Below, piece after piece: positions 17,363 through 27,306 of a stretch of 61,038 bases of DNA. The DNA comes from Xanthocytophaga agilis (lineage in GTDB: Bacteria; Bacteroidota; Bacteroidia; Cytophagales; 172606-1): NCBI RefSeq assembly GCF_030068605.1, contig NZ_JASJOU010000027.1, positions 1-61,038 on the forward strand. Reading direction: 5' to 3'. Position numbers and translations under genes: made by a program. The notes under the pieces were generated by a model. The model had not been told where the DNA came from, ran no database searches, and worked only from the letters and a program-made list of their open reading frames with translations. How positions within the stretch are numbered: position 1 is the stretch's first letter; every line of letters starts with the position of its first letter.

Positions 17363-19423
17363 TTAATTCTGGGGAGTCATTATTTCAACAGGAGTAGGAA
17401 CATAACTGGGAATAGTAATGACAAACTGAGTTCCTACACCGTGTTCAGACTGAACATTAATGCTACCACCTAGTTTTTCTACAACCTGTTTAGTTATATA
17501 CAAGCCCAATCCGGACCCATGCGTTCCGAGAGAAGCCCGGAAAAACATATCAAATATTTTGTCTATGTATTGTTCCTCTATACCCTTCCCATTATCTTCA
17601 ACTACAATTTTAGCAATTCTATTATCTGCCTTAATAGATATTCGAACTCTGGCACCAGCACATGCTTTCTGATACTTAATAGCATTGGAAAACAGATTTA
17701 GCAGTATAATTTCAATTCGAGAAGAATCTGAATAAAAAGGCTCTGGTACACGTATATCTTTTATCAATCTAATTTCAGACGCATTTTCCAGGTATTGCAG
17801 ACTGCTCCAGCACTCTTTAGTAAGCTTATTAAAATCAACCTGCTCTTTTACAATATCCAATCTGCTATTACGTGAAAAACTCAATATATCAGAGAAAAAT
17901 GCATCCAGGCGGTCTACGCTTTTCTCAATCAGCTTCAGATATTCCGTTTTTTGTTTTTCGTCTGTTTCAATTTTGATAAGATTTACCAGACCCAATACAG
18001 ACCTCAAAGGAGCTCTCATATCATGAGAAGCCCTATATACAAAGGTATCCAGTTCAAAATTTGTACGTATTAACTCATTTTCAGCTCGTTTCCGTTCTGT
18101 AATATCTCTAGAAAACACAGCAACCCCTGTTACTTTGCCAAACTCATTCTGAATAGGGTTATAAACAGTTTCATACCATGTACGATGCAGATTAGATTCT
18201 CCCAGCTCTTCCACCACCATAAACTGTTTTCCCTGAAAAGCCTGTTGTAGGTGATTTACTATTTTATCTGTATCCAAACCTAGTAAATGATCTTCAATTA
18301 CATTTACACCTTTGGTTACTTTTGCACCGTATGCTTTTTGCATCAACTCCTTATGTGTAGAGTTATAGATGAGATAGTTATAATCTGTATCCAATGCAAA
18401 AATACTACTCTGAGTACTTTCCAGAATTCCCCGTAACTGTTCATTCTGTTGTTTTACTTTTTCCTCCGCAAGCTTATGTTCTGTGATATCTGTGGTAATT
18501 CCTTCCATTCGCAAAGGTTTTCCATCTTCATCCCATACTATTTTGCAGCGGTCACGCAACCATCTGAGCTCTCCATTTTTACGAACTACTCTATATTCTA
18601 TTTCATCAGATCCTTTCTTATGAACTTCAGCTTCAAAAGCCTCATAATCAGACCGATCGTCAGGCAATACTATATGAGACCAATAATTTCTGTTTTCATA
18701 GAAACTTGGCTGTGAAAAGGCAAATACATGCTCTGCAGCAGCATTGATATAAAGAATGTCTCCATCTGGCAAAGTAGCAGCCCATACTACCTCATTTAAC
18801 GAAGCCAGTATGCTACTTAGATTGCTTTCCGATTCCCTTAAACGTGTTTCTGTATGATACAATACACTAATCAGGTAAATGATACAGAATCCGATAACCC
18901 CTACTGAAAGAATAAAATTTGCTGCATAGAATGAATGTTGGGTTTCAGCAGAAATAGGGAATAGCCATAATCGGTGTTCTGTAAAATCCAGAAGTCCTAA
19001 AAAAGCAAATGACAAGGCAGTCATTAATATAATTTTTTCCTTATCATGAAAGCCATAAATTACCAGAGTACTGGTAATCAGAGGAAAATATAATAAGTAG
19101 ATACCTGCTTTATTACCCAGAGCAGAGGAAAAAACAAATAAGAAAATATTCGTAATAATATAGAAAATATATTTTGCAGTCTCTGTTTTATCCTGTTTGT
19201 TAATACGAAATACAAGCGTATAAGCTCCCAGGTAAGCCAGTAATAAAACAATTATGTAAATATTCTTGGGAAAGTTTACTTCGCGCAATAAGGTACCAAA
19301 TATCACAAGGCCCAGCAAGTGATAGAATAATTGGCTTACAAGTATAAAGTTTCGAACGGTTAACGAAGCATTCCTTGTCGTTTCGGACGACGAAAAGAAT
19401 AGTTTATAAATGGTTTCTAGCAT
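17363..19423 (-). CDS. Membrane PAS-domain sensor histidine kinase
   Basis: This 686-residue protein begins with about six membrane helices (residues ~25-195; no large periplasmic domain). A PAS domain with a PAC tail follows (SILASLNEVVWAATLPDGDILYINAAAEHVF ... MEGITTDITEHKLAEE), then a second PAS (GILESTQSSIFALDTDYNYLIYN ... GVAVFSRDITERKRAENE). The HisKA box is FVYRASHDMRAPLRSV with His467. The HATPase domain has NLFSNAIKYQ, VEDNGKGI and GSGLGLYITKQVV. No response regulator is adjacent, so it is an orphan kinase. The N-terminal helical unit may sense a membrane signal, but the ligand cannot be read from sequence. Confidence 0.92.
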   Translation of the reverse strand: MLETIYKLFFSSSETTRNASLTVRNFILVSQLFYHLLGLVIFGTLLREVNFPKNIYIIVLLLAYLGAYTLVFRINKQDKTETAKYIFYIITNIFLFVFSSALGNKAGIYLLYFPLITSTLVIYGFHDKEKIILMTALSFAFLGLLDFTEHRLWLFPISAETQHSFYAANFILSVGVIGFCIIYLISVLYHTETRLRESESNLSSILASLNEVVWAATLPDGDILYINAAAEHVFAFSQPSFYENRNYWSHIVLPDDRSDYEAFEAEVHKKGSDEIEYRVVRKNGELRWLRDRCKIVWDEDGKPLRMEGITTDITEHKLAEEKVKQQNEQLRGILESTQSSIFALDTDYNYLIYNSTHKELMQKAYGAKVTKGVNVIEDHLLGLDTDKIVNHLQQAFQGKQFMVVEELGESNLHRTWYETVYNPIQNEFGKVTGVAVFSRDITERKRAENELIRTNFELDTFVYRASHDMRAPLRSVLGLVNLIKIETDEKQKTEYLKLIEKSVDRLDAFFSDILSFSRNSRLDIVKEQVDFNKLTKECWSSLQYLENASEIRLIKDIRVPEPFYSDSSRIEIILLNLFSNAIKYQKACAGARVRISIKADNRIAKIVVEDNGKGIEEQYIDKIFDMFFRASLGTHGSGLGLYITKQVVEKLGGSINVQSEHGVGTQFVITIPSYVPTPVEIMTPQN

Positions 19424-19728
19424 TAAAGAAGAGCAAGCAGAAATCGCTTTGAAAAATATGCAAAAGACTTTCTTAACTTACGTTGTAATTTTACAAACAA
19501 ATTTATTAAAAACAACGCTTTACTGCAAAAATTATTGTCACAGGTACAATTATCTCCTTTATACGCATTAGAAATACTTTAGTTTTATTTGCGTTTTTTG
19601 CTTATTCAGCAAAGATATTACATGCTTCTTATACTATTGTATGTTCCTATTTTTAGCAGAGTTTATACAAATAAAAAGACTTTGATGTTTACACACCAAA
19701 GTCTTTCAAAAACTACTATCAGAAAATG
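19424..19728. other. Intergenic region between PAS kinase and uvrA
   Basis: The region holds the uvrA terminator (19675-19706) and, on the minus strand, a TATCTTTG at 19610-19617 that could be a -7 element for the kinase, with no clear -33. I see no gene. Confidence 0.45.
19675..19706 (-). terminator. Terminator after uvrA
   Basis: Perfect 10-base arms (AAAGACTTTG at 19675-19684 and its complement at 19697-19706) surround a 12-base loop and are followed by a T-run on the minus strand, 22 bases past the uvrA stop. Confidence 0.82.
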
Positions 19729-22584
19729 CTATAATTTCCCTCTAAGAAACTGTCCTGTATAACTTTTTTCTTCCCTAATCAACTCCTCAGGAACACCTTC
19801 AAAAACCAGATAACCACCTTTATCTCCTCCTTCTGGCCCCAGATCTATTACCCAGTCTGCAGATTTTATTATCTCAGTATTATGTTCTATCAGAACAACA
19901 CTATCACCTTGTTCTACCAAAGCATTAATTGCATTCAATAACTTTTTGATATCGTGAAAATGTAACCCTGTAGTAGGTTCATCAAAAATGAACAATGTTT
20001 TTCCTTGGTGTGCATTTCCCTTTCCAAGGAAAGAAGCTAGTTTTACCCGTTGTGCCTCCCCTCCGGAAAGTGTATCTGATGATTGTCCTAAACGTACATA
20101 TCCCAAACCAACGTCTTGTAAAGGCTTTAATCTATCCGCAACTTTCGGAACACCTTGAAAGAACTCAACAGCTTCATCAACAGTCATATCCAGTATATCA
20201 GCAATATTCTTATCCTTATATGTCACTTCCAGCACTTCCTGCTTAAAACGTTTACCATGACAACTCTCGCAGGTCAGGTGAATATCTGCCATAAATTGCA
20301 TCTCAATAGTTACATGTCCCTCTCCCTGACATGCCTCACATCGTCCTCCATCTATATTAAAGGAAAAGTGTCCTGCTGTATACCCACGGGTTTTGGCTAA
20401 AGATTGGTCAGCCATTAGCTGACGAATATGGTCATACGCTTTAATGTAAGTAACAGGATTGGATCGTGATGACTTTCCTATGGGGTTCTGATCTACAAAT
20501 TCAACTGCAGTTAATAGAGACAAGCTACCACTAATTGACTCATACCTGGCAGATTCTTCATTATGTAGGCCAAGATGTTTTGCCAAAGCCGGATATACTA
20601 TCTTTTTTACCAATGTTGATTTTCCGGAACCACTTACACCTGTAATAGCCGTTAATATCCCCAGAGGAATTTTTACATTGACATTTTTGAGATTATTTTC
20701 TCTTGCCCCTTTAATTTCAATGGCATCTGTCCACTGACGGCGACGTTTAGGTACAGGCACTTCATCTGTTCCATTCAAATAACGTGTTGTGTACGTATCT
20801 GCGGAGTCTACATCTTCCAGACTACCCTGAAAGATTAGTTCACCACCATGTGCACCTGCATCAGGCCCTATATCAATAATCTGATCAGCAGCTCGTAACA
20901 CCTCTTCTTCATGTTCTACTACAATCACAGTATTTCCTAGGTCCCGAAGCATTTTTAGTACACTTATCAGCTTTTGTGTATCTCGTGGATGCAGTCCAAT
21001 ACTAGGCTCATCCAGAATATACATAGAACCAACTAACGCACTACCTAATGATGTTGCCAGTTTAATCCGCTGATATTCTCCACCTGACAAAGTAGAAGAG
21101 ATTCGATTCATAGTAAGGTACCCCAAACCCACTTTATCCAGATAGCTCAGACGATTACGTATCTCCGTAATAATACGTCCGGACACTTTTTGTTCATACT
21201 CACTCAATTCGGTTTCATCAAAAAATCTTGTAACCTGTGTAACGGGCATTAATACCAGATCAATAATAGACTTTCCGCCAATCTTTACATAGCCTGCATC
21301 TTTCCGGATACGGCTTCCACGACAGTCGGGACACACAGTCCTTCCACGATACCTGGATAGCAAAACTCTATATTGAATTTTATAGGTTTCTCCTTCTACA
21401 TAGCGAAAAAACTCATCAATCCCTTTAAAATATTCATTTCCTTTCCATAATAATGTCTTTTGCTCTTCCGAGAGATCTTCATACGGACGATGAATAGGAA
21501 AATCAAAACGTATTCCATTTTTAATAAGGGGAGTCAACCACTCACTCATTTTTTCTGTACGCCATGGAGCAATAGCCCCTTCATACACAGAAAGTGTCTT
21601 ATCTGGAATGATCAGATCCGGATCAAGGCCAAGCACAGTACCAAACCCTTCACAGGTGCGACAGGCTCCATATGGGTTATTAAAACTAAAGAAGTTAACG
21701 CTTGGCTCTTCAAAGGTAATACCATCCAATTCAAAACGATCAGAGAATAGTTTACTTTCCTTATCAACAACCTGCACCATACACTCACCATCACCTTCAA
21801 AGAAAGCAGTTTGTATAGAATCTGATATACGGAACTCATTATCTTCATCATTATGTCGAACACTGTTCCGATCTATCAATATAAATACTTGTGAATGTTT
21901 TTGTTTTACTTTCTTATCAATTTCACTTAACCGTTTTGTATCACTAATAATCTCCTCAATAAAAAGAAGTTCATCATTCCATTGAATACGTGTAAATCCT
22001 TTTTGCAATAATATATTCAACTCATCCAGTAATTTACGTTCAGTATGAGGTTTCAGCGGAGCTAATACAAGAAATCGTTGCCCATCTTCAAAACTGTACA
22101 GATAATCTATTACATCTGTAACAGTATCCCGGCGTACCTCCTGACCTGAAACAGGAGAATAAGTTTTCCCAATTCGTGAAAACAATAATTTTAAATAATC
22201 ATAAATTTCTGTGGTGGTACCTACTGTAGAACGTGGATTGCGGGTGTTAACTTTCTGCTCAATAGCAATAGCAGGAGAAACACCTTTTATATATTCGACC
22301 TCGGGTTTTTCCATTCTTCCTAAAAACTGGCGGGCATAACTTCCCAGACTTTCCACATACATCCGTTGACCTTCGGCAAACAACGTATCAAATGCCAGAG
22401 AGGATTTACCAGAACCAGATAAGCCAGTAATGACAACCAACTTATTCCGAGGAATAGCAACACTAAGATTTTTAAGATTGTTAACACGTGCACCCTTAAT
22501 AATTATGTATTCTCTTGGATCAAGATCACTTATACCTGGCAAGGTTGTTGCTTTGGAAACCATAGATTTATTACTCATAGTCAA
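19729..22584 (-). CDS. uvrA: Excinuclease ABC subunit UvrA
   Basis: UvrA is the damage-recognition ATPase of nucleotide excision repair and loads UvrB. The 951-residue length is typical. Two ABC modules are seen. The first has Walker [10 protein letters not shown] (about residue 54), [14 protein letters not shown]-type insertion sequence and the signature [12 protein letters not shown]. The second has GVSGSGKST and [12 protein letters not shown]. Zinc-binding cysteines occur as [24 protein letters not shown] and CESCHGKR. It appears monocistronic, with a hairpin terminator behind it. Confidence 0.98.
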   Translation of the reverse strand: MTMSNKSMVSKATTLPGISDLDPREYIIIKGARVNNLKNLSVAIPRNKLVVITGLSGSGKSSLAFDTLFAEGQRMYVESLGSYARQFLGRMEKPEVEYIKGVSPAIAIEQKVNTRNPRSTVGTTTEIYDYLKLLFSRIGKTYSPVSGQEVRRDTVTDVIDYLYSFEDGQRFLVLAPLKPHTERKLLDELNILLQKGFTRIQWNDELLFIEEIISDTKRLSEIDKKVKQKHSQVFILIDRNSVRHNDEDNEFRISDSIQTAFFEGDGECMVQVVDKESKLFSDRFELDGITFEEPSVNFFSFNNPYGACRTCEGFGTVLGLDPDLIIPDKTLSVYEGAIAPWRTEKMSEWLTPLIKNGIRFDFPIHRPYEDLSEEQKTLLWKGNEYFKGIDEFFRYVEGETYKIQYRVLLSRYRGRTVCPDCRGSRIRKDAGYVKIGGKSIIDLVLMPVTQVTRFFDETELSEYEQKVSGRIITEIRNRLSYLDKVGLGYLTMNRISSTLSGGEYQRIKLATSLGSALVGSMYILDEPSIGLHPRDTQKLISVLKMLRDLGNTVIVVEHEEEVLRAADQIIDIGPDAGAHGGELIFQGSLEDVDSADTYTTRYLNGTDEVPVPKRRRQWTDAIEIKGARENNLKNVNVKIPLGILTAITGVSGSGKSTLVKKIVYPALAKHLGLHNEESARYESISGSLSLLTAVEFVDQNPIGKSSRSNPVTYIKAYDHIRQLMADQSLAKTRGYTAGHFSFNIDGGRCEACQGEGHVTIEMQFMADIHLTCESCHGKRFKQEVLEVTYKDKNIADILDMTVDEAVEFFQGVPKVADRLKPLQDVGLGYVRLGQSSDTLSGGEAQRVKLASFLGKGNAHQGKTLFIFDEPTTGLHFHDIKKLLNAINALVEQGDSVVLIEHNTEIIKSADWVIDLGPEGGDKGGYLVFEGVPEELIREEKSYTGQFLRGKL

Positions 22585-22922
22585 ACACTTACATTTATAA
22601 AGAACCGATCAAACGCTGACAGGTTCATAAATATAGCCTTAGCTTATATTTATACTTTTCAAAAATAGTATCAGGGTATTATAATGAAAGCTGATTTTAC
22701 ACAAAAAAGTTTAGTAGACACACAGATTTTCAACATTTTCACTGACAACAGGTTCATTTTCTTTTTTTTTATACAAAAAGAAAAAAAATATTACTCAGTT
22801 CGATAAACAGCTTGCAAAATACGTATCCACTATGTACTTTTGATTAATTCCAATTTAAAAAAAATCTCTCACTAAAACCCACATTCCGCTGTCTATGGTA
22901 GACTTATACGCAAACGTCCTAA
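22585..22922. other. Divergent intergenic region between uvrA and the sigma factor gene
   Basis: There is no gene in these 338 bases. The region holds the good promoter at 22812-22842 for the sigma factor. On the minus strand there is a TATTTTTG -7 candidate (22660-22667) for uvrA without a matching -33. Confidence 0.5.
22812..22842 (+). promoter_or_regulatory. Bacteroidota-type promoter of the sigma factor gene
   Basis: TTG at 22812-22814, a 20-base spacer and TACTTTTG at 22835-22842 match the primary-sigma consensus of Bacteroidota (TTG, 19-21, TAnnTTTG). Transcription would begin a few bases further on, with a leader of roughly 75 bases. Confidence 0.75.
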
Positions 22923-23525
22923 ATGTTTCGCTATATGAACCAAAGTTTGTTGAACGACAGCGTTCTTGTCACTCTTTACAAAAATGGCAATGAGAAAGCC
23001 TTTGAACTCCTTGTCAAACGTTATAAATCAAAGGTCTATACTGCAATTTATCTAATTGTTAAAGATTCTTACACAGCTGAAGATCTATTACAGGATACCT
23101 TTATCAAAGCAGTAACTACAATTAAATCAGGTCGCTATAATGAAGAGGGTAAATTCTTACCTTGGCTTTTGCGTATAGCGCACAATCTTGCTATCGATTA
23201 TTTCCGTCGGGAGAAGCGTTATCCAACTATAGTAATGGAGGATGGCAGTAATGTGTTTGATACACTTGAATTCTCTGAGGATTCAGCAGAATCGATTCAG
23301 ATTCGTCAGGAAACTTATAATCGATTGCGGGATATGATTGATAACCTCCCTAGCGTACAAAAAGAAGTCCTGATTATGCGTCATTATAATGATATGAGCT
23401 TTCAGGAGATAGCAGATGCTACAGGAGTAAGTATTAATACTGCACTAGGTCGTATGCGTTATGCATTGATTAATCTGAGAAAACAGATGACAACAACAGA
23501 TCAGAATAGATACGTATCAAACTAG
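22923..23525 (+). CDS. RNA polymerase sigma factor, sigma-70 (ECF) family
   Basis: This is a 200-residue ECF sigma factor. Region 2 includes AFELLVKRYKSKVYTAIYLIVKDSYTAEDLLQDTFIKA and FLPWLLRIAHNLAIDYFRREKR. Region 4 includes LPSVQKEVLIMRHYNDMSFQEIADATGVSINTALGRMRYALINLRK. ATG codons at 22923 and 22935 are both usable; the second (MNQSLLNDS) looks more natural. A strong promoter match lies upstream and a terminator directly follows. The next gene is a small conserved protein with a motif often seen after sigma genes, but the terminator makes it a separate transcript. Confidence 0.93.
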   Translation: MFRYMNQSLLNDSVLVTLYKNGNEKAFELLVKRYKSKVYTAIYLIVKDSYTAEDLLQDTFIKAVTTIKSGRYNEEGKFLPWLLRIAHNLAIDYFRREKRYPTIVMEDGSNVFDTLEFSEDSAESIQIRQETYNRLRDMIDNLPSVQKEVLIMRHYNDMSFQEIADATGVSINTALGRMRYALINLRKQMTTTDQNRYVSN

Positions 23526-23574
23526 AAGCTGTCTAAGTTAAGACTAGTAGTTTTAGAAATAATACGAATTTTAT

Positions 23575-23626
23575 AAAAAGGCTATCTGGCTAAATAAAAG
23601 CCAAGGTAGCCTTTTACTTTTTTTTA
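23575..23626 (+). terminator. Terminator after the sigma factor gene
   Basis: An inverted repeat with AAAAGGCTA...TAGCCTTTT outer arms is followed by a run of eight T on the plus strand. Confidence 0.85.
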
Positions 23627-23728
23627 ATATATCGTATATACAATTTTAAGAATGTATCACGCGTTATTCTAACAAATATCTTCCTTTTACTCTTCTATCC
23701 TCTCACTTTAGAAACTTAAAAAATAATT

Positions 23729-23965
23729 ATGACCAAAACTTTTACTTCTAACGACATTATCAGGTATATATATGAAGACTTACCTGAAACAGAAAAACAA
23801 TGTATAGCAGCACTCATCTCAACAGACAAAGAATTTAATGCATTATACAAAGAGTTACAACAGGCTCAGGAGATGCTTAACCAACTAGCTCTTGCAGAAC
23901 CATCTGATAAAACCGTAAATAAAATTCTGGAGTTTTCCCGTAATTATACAGCTTGTCAAGTATAA
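23729..23965 (+). CDS. Small conserved protein, possible anti-sigma-like partner
   Basis: This 78-residue acidic protein has no signal peptide or membrane segment. Its opening, FTSNDIIRYIYEDLPETEKQCI, resembles the N-terminal helix of zinc-finger-type anti-sigma factors (xDlxxYldgeLpxxExxxI), but the HxxxCxxC zinc residues are missing. The centre is a predicted coiled helix (LYKELQQAQEMLNQLALAE). It lies about 200 bases after the ECF sigma gene, separated by a terminator, and has its own terminator behind it. I infer a possible link to the sigma factor; the function is unknown. Confidence 0.6.
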   Translation: MTKTFTSNDIIRYIYEDLPETEKQCIAALISTDKEFNALYKELQQAQEMLNQLALAEPSDKTVNKILEFSRNYTACQV

Positions 23966-23984
23966 TTTTATATAGAAGCATTAG

Positions 23985-24027
23985 AAAGGTTAGATCAGAA
24001 TGTACTCCGATCTAACCTTTTTTCTTT
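23985..24027 (+). terminator. Terminator after the small conserved protein gene
   Basis: AAAGGTTAGATC pairs with GATCTAACCTTT around a short loop and is followed by a T-rich run. Confidence 0.85.
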
Positions 24028-24190
24028 TATTACAGCTATAATTCTACTAGTTTAGCATCCAGCATTATATAAAAAGTACAAGAACTCTCTTAGCAATAAC
24101 TCTTTCATAAAAAGTCGGTTACTTTCTATAGATTAGGGAGATAAATAACAAAAAAAGCCAGCTGTACAAAAAATGTTTAGAATTGAACTG

Positions 24191-24211
24191 CACATCTGCT
24201 TTGCTGATGTG
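24191..24211. repeat. Short inverted repeat upstream of the TPR kinase
   Basis: CACATC and GATGTG pair around TGCTTTGCT, where a further GC/GC pair can form across a T-T mismatch. It lies 20 bases before the kinase ATG and could be a leader hairpin or an operator. Confidence 0.35.
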
Positions 24212-24230
24212 AAAGTTATTTCTTGATTTA

Positions 24231-26459
24231 ATGACAAAATTAATAAAGTTTTTAATCATATACCTTATTGCTTGTCTTGTCAGTGCTCAATCCAAAGCAC
24301 AGGGAGAAGACACACTAGAAGCCCATTTACAAAAATTGCCAGATGTTGAGAAAGTAAATTTTCTCAACCATCTCGCAGAAGTTTATTCTGTTCGTATTCC
24401 TTTGCAAGCCTTAAAATATGGACAGCTTGCCTTAACCCATGCTCAGACAGCCAACTATATACAAGGTCAAGCCAAAGCTTTCAATAATATTGGAGAGTAT
24501 TATTTGAATAATGGTGAGTATGATAAGGCCAATGAACAATTTCAGCAAGCATTAAAGATTGGCTATACTATCTCCGAAACAGAAATTATAGCGACTTCAT
24601 TAACAAAGATTGGTGTAGTTTATTATTTTAAAGGAGACTACCAGAAAGCACTTCACTATTTGCATCAAACATTGCCCCTTCACAAAAAGCTTTATAACCT
24701 GCGTGCTATTGCCAACACACAGAATACCATTAGTTATATATATGCGAATCAGGGAGTCCCGGAGAAAGCGTTAGAATATGCATTACAATCTCTACGTATT
24801 CGAAAAGAATTAAATGATCCCAATGAAATTGCCAAGTCACTTAACTCTTTAGGTGATTTTTATTATAATCAAAGTAGCCTGCGTAAAGCCCTTCATAATT
24901 ACCTGGAATCTCTACGTATTAGTCGCCAGACAGGAAATCAAAGAGGCATTGCATTCGCACTGGATAATATTGGTAAGGTATATTTACGCCAGGATCGCTT
25001 TCAGGAATCATTATTATATTTCAGAGAAGCTCTTACTATCAGTGAACAGCTCAACAGTGCAAAACAAACCGCTACTACCTATATTCATATGGGTAATACG
25101 TATCAGGGACTCCATGATAAGGCAAAAGCATACCGCTATTACACAGCAGCCTTACGGGTTCATTATAATCTAAAGAATGATCTGGAAATGGTCCCTATTC
25201 TGAATCAAATAGGCAAGTTCAATGCACTAAATGGGGATTTTAAGACAGCACTTTCCTTTCATTATCAAGCACTAAGCAAGGTAAAAAACAGTCAATCCCG
25301 CTTATTAAAACGAGATACATATAAAGCACTGGCAGACAGTTATCTCCAAATGAAGAATGCCAATTCTTTTATGGAATACTATCAGTTGTACTCTCAGTTG
25401 CAGGATTCTATTCAAAATGATGCCAGTCTCCGCAAAATCGCAGAACTCCAGACCCGTTTCGAATTGGAAGAGAATCAACAACATATTGAGCATGAGAATG
25501 AATTAAAAAATCTGGAGATAGAAAGACAGAAAACTGTCCAGAACTATCTGATTGCGATTATCCTTGCCGGCACATTTCTGATTATTACACTTATTGCATT
25601 TTATATCTCACATCTTCGGGCTAACAGACAGTTAAAAGTACAGAATGAGACTATCATTCATAAAAACAGACAATTAAGGAAAGTAAATGAAGCACTAAAA
25701 ACACTAAATGATAAACTCATTGTATCAGAGGCAGAACTTCGCAAAACCAATGAAACAAAAGATAAGTTCTTTTCCATCATTGCTCATGATCTGCGAGCTC
25801 CACTAGCCACTTTTAGCTCTTTTCTTACAGCATTATCAGATGCAGATGATAGCTTTACTCAAGAAGACATTGAGTTTATCACAAAAAGTACCCAGAAGTC
25901 ACTTAAGAACTTAACAGATTTACTGAATAACCTGCTACAATGGTCCCGTTCTCAGATGGGAAGTATTCAGTTTAATCCACAATCAATTATTTTACAAGAG
26001 CTTATTCAGCAGACAGTAAGCCTGGTTACTGAAGAAACAGCCAACAAATCCATAAGTATTGTCTCTAAAATTAATCCAGAAGCTATAGCATTTGCAGATG
26101 CCAATATGCTAGACTTCGTGATACGAAATATTGTATCCAATGCTGTAAAATTCACTCCCAGAGGTGGTAATATTACTATTGAGTCCTTTGATGTCCAAGA
26201 CAATAAACTCCTGGGTGTCAGGATAATAGATACAGGGGTTGGAATATCTCCAGATAATCTGAAAAAACTATTCGATCTGCAAATTGGCTTTACAACAATA
26301 GGTACAGCCAATGAAAAAGGTACCGGCTTAGGGTTAGTACTTTGTAAAGAGTTTGTGGAGAAAAATGGCGGAAAGATCTTTGTTGAAAGCGAACCAGGTA
26401 AAGGTACACAATTTTCGATTACAATTCCTAAAAATACGGCAAGGCTATCTGTTAATTAA
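24231..26459 (+). CDS. TPR-repeat sensor histidine kinase
   Basis: This is a 742-residue sensor. A signal peptide (LIKFLIIYLIACLVSAQSKAQ) leads into about seven tetratricopeptide repeats, with units such as AKAFNNIGEYYLNNGEYDKA, TKIGVVYYFKGDYQKALHYL and NSLGDFYYNQSSLRKALHNYL. A coiled coil and one membrane helix (YLIAIILAGTFLIITLIAFYI) come next. The HisKA box is KFFSIIAHDLRAPLATF with His519. The HATPase domain has NIVSNAVKFTPRGG, DTGVGIS and GTGLGLVLCKEF. TPRs in the periplasm suggest protein-protein sensing. No regulator gene is adjacent. Confidence 0.93.
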   Translation: MTKLIKFLIIYLIACLVSAQSKAQGEDTLEAHLQKLPDVEKVNFLNHLAEVYSVRIPLQALKYGQLALTHAQTANYIQGQAKAFNNIGEYYLNNGEYDKANEQFQQALKIGYTISETEIIATSLTKIGVVYYFKGDYQKALHYLHQTLPLHKKLYNLRAIANTQNTISYIYANQGVPEKALEYALQSLRIRKELNDPNEIAKSLNSLGDFYYNQSSLRKALHNYLESLRISRQTGNQRGIAFALDNIGKVYLRQDRFQESLLYFREALTISEQLNSAKQTATTYIHMGNTYQGLHDKAKAYRYYTAALRVHYNLKNDLEMVPILNQIGKFNALNGDFKTALSFHYQALSKVKNSQSRLLKRDTYKALADSYLQMKNANSFMEYYQLYSQLQDSIQNDASLRKIAELQTRFELEENQQHIEHENELKNLEIERQKTVQNYLIAIILAGTFLIITLIAFYISHLRANRQLKVQNETIIHKNRQLRKVNEALKTLNDKLIVSEAELRKTNETKDKFFSIIAHDLRAPLATFSSFLTALSDADDSFTQEDIEFITKSTQKSLKNLTDLLNNLLQWSRSQMGSIQFNPQSIILQELIQQTVSLVTEETANKSISIVSKINPEAIAFADANMLDFVIRNIVSNAVKFTPRGGNITIESFDVQDNKLLGVRIIDTGVGISPDNLKKLFDLQIGFTTIGTANEKGTGLGLVLCKEFVEKNGGKIFVESEPGKGTQFSITIPKNTARLSVN

Positions 26460-26495
26460 ATTCATACAAATAGCAGGAATATTTCTTACATTTTT

Positions 26496-26526
26496 TTGTA
26501 CGTCTTTTGCAGCTTATGGATATTTG
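26496..26526 (+). promoter_or_regulatory. Promoter candidate for the endonuclease III gene
   Basis: TTG at 26496-26498, a 20-base spacer and GATATTTG at 26519-26526 match the Bacteroidota consensus with one mismatch in the -7 element. The start codon lies 15 bases on, so the leader would be very short. Confidence 0.45.
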
Positions 26527-26541
26527 TAAAAATATATAAGC

Positions 26542-27231
26542 ATGACAAAGAAGGAACGGTATCAGCATTTTATAGCTTATTTCAGCGAGCATTCGGAAAA
26601 TCCACAAACAGAGCTAAACTTTGACAATCCATATCAATTACTTGTTGCAGTAATTCTTAGCGCACAATGTACAGACAAACGAGTCAACCTGATTACTCCC
26701 GCTTTATTTGAACGTTTTCCTAATGCCTTCGCACTTGCTAATAGTCATTTTGACGAATTATTTCCATACATCAAAAGCATCTCTTATCCCAACAATAAGA
26801 CAAAACATTTGTTGGGTATGGCGAAAATGATTATCTCGGATTTTGGAGGGGAAATACCAGAAACAGTTGAAGATCTACAACGTCTGCCAGGCGTAGGGCG
26901 CAAGACAGCCCATGTAATCGCATCTATCGTTTACAATCAACCAGTTTTAGCAGTAGATACCCATGTATTTCGTGTATCTAAACGTTTGGGTTTGGTAAGT
27001 GCGAAAGCATCAACACCACTAGCCGTCGAAAAAGAACTGGTCAAATATATTCCTACAGACCTGGTTTATAAATCGCATCATTGGCTTATTTTACATGGTA
27101 GATATATATGTGTGGCCAGAAAGCCTAAATGTCCAGAATGTCCACTTACCAATTTTTGTCTGTTTTACGCAAAGCTCATAAAAAAACAATCCAGCGTGCC
27201 AGATACTATTCAGAAAAATCCATCGTTGTAA
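26542..27231 (+). CDS. nth: Endonuclease III (DNA glycosylase/AP lyase)
   Basis: Nth removes oxidised pyrimidines and cleaves the abasic site in base excision repair. The 229 residues contain the helix-hairpin-helix LQRLPGVGRKTAHVIAS with catalytic Lys121, and catalytic Asp139 in LAVDTHVFRVSKRLGL. The C-terminal 4Fe-4S loop has the expected Cys-x6-Cys-x2-Cys-x5-Cys spacing (CVARKPKCPECPLTNFC). The LSAQCTDKRVN segment is also typical. It follows the TPR kinase by 82 bases and probably has its own promoter. Confidence 0.96.
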   Translation: MTKKERYQHFIAYFSEHSENPQTELNFDNPYQLLVAVILSAQCTDKRVNLITPALFERFPNAFALANSHFDELFPYIKSISYPNNKTKHLLGMAKMIISDFGGEIPETVEDLQRLPGVGRKTAHVIASIVYNQPVLAVDTHVFRVSKRLGLVSAKASTPLAVEKELVKYIPTDLVYKSHHWLILHGRYICVARKPKCPECPLTNFCLFYAKLIKKQSSVPDTIQKNPSL

Positions 27232-27245
27232 AAAGAGTGTAGGTA

Positions 27246-27279
27246 ATAAAAAAGCGAAAGACTAACAGGTCTTTCGCTT
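27246..27279. terminator. Terminator between convergent genes
   Basis: AGCGAAAGAC (27253-27262) pairs with GTCTTTCGCT (27269-27278). The T-run is strong on the minus strand, serving the sorting-domain gene, and weak on the plus strand after nth. Confidence 0.8.
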
Positions 27280-27306
27280 CTGTGTAATATATTCAACAGA
27301 AATAGA

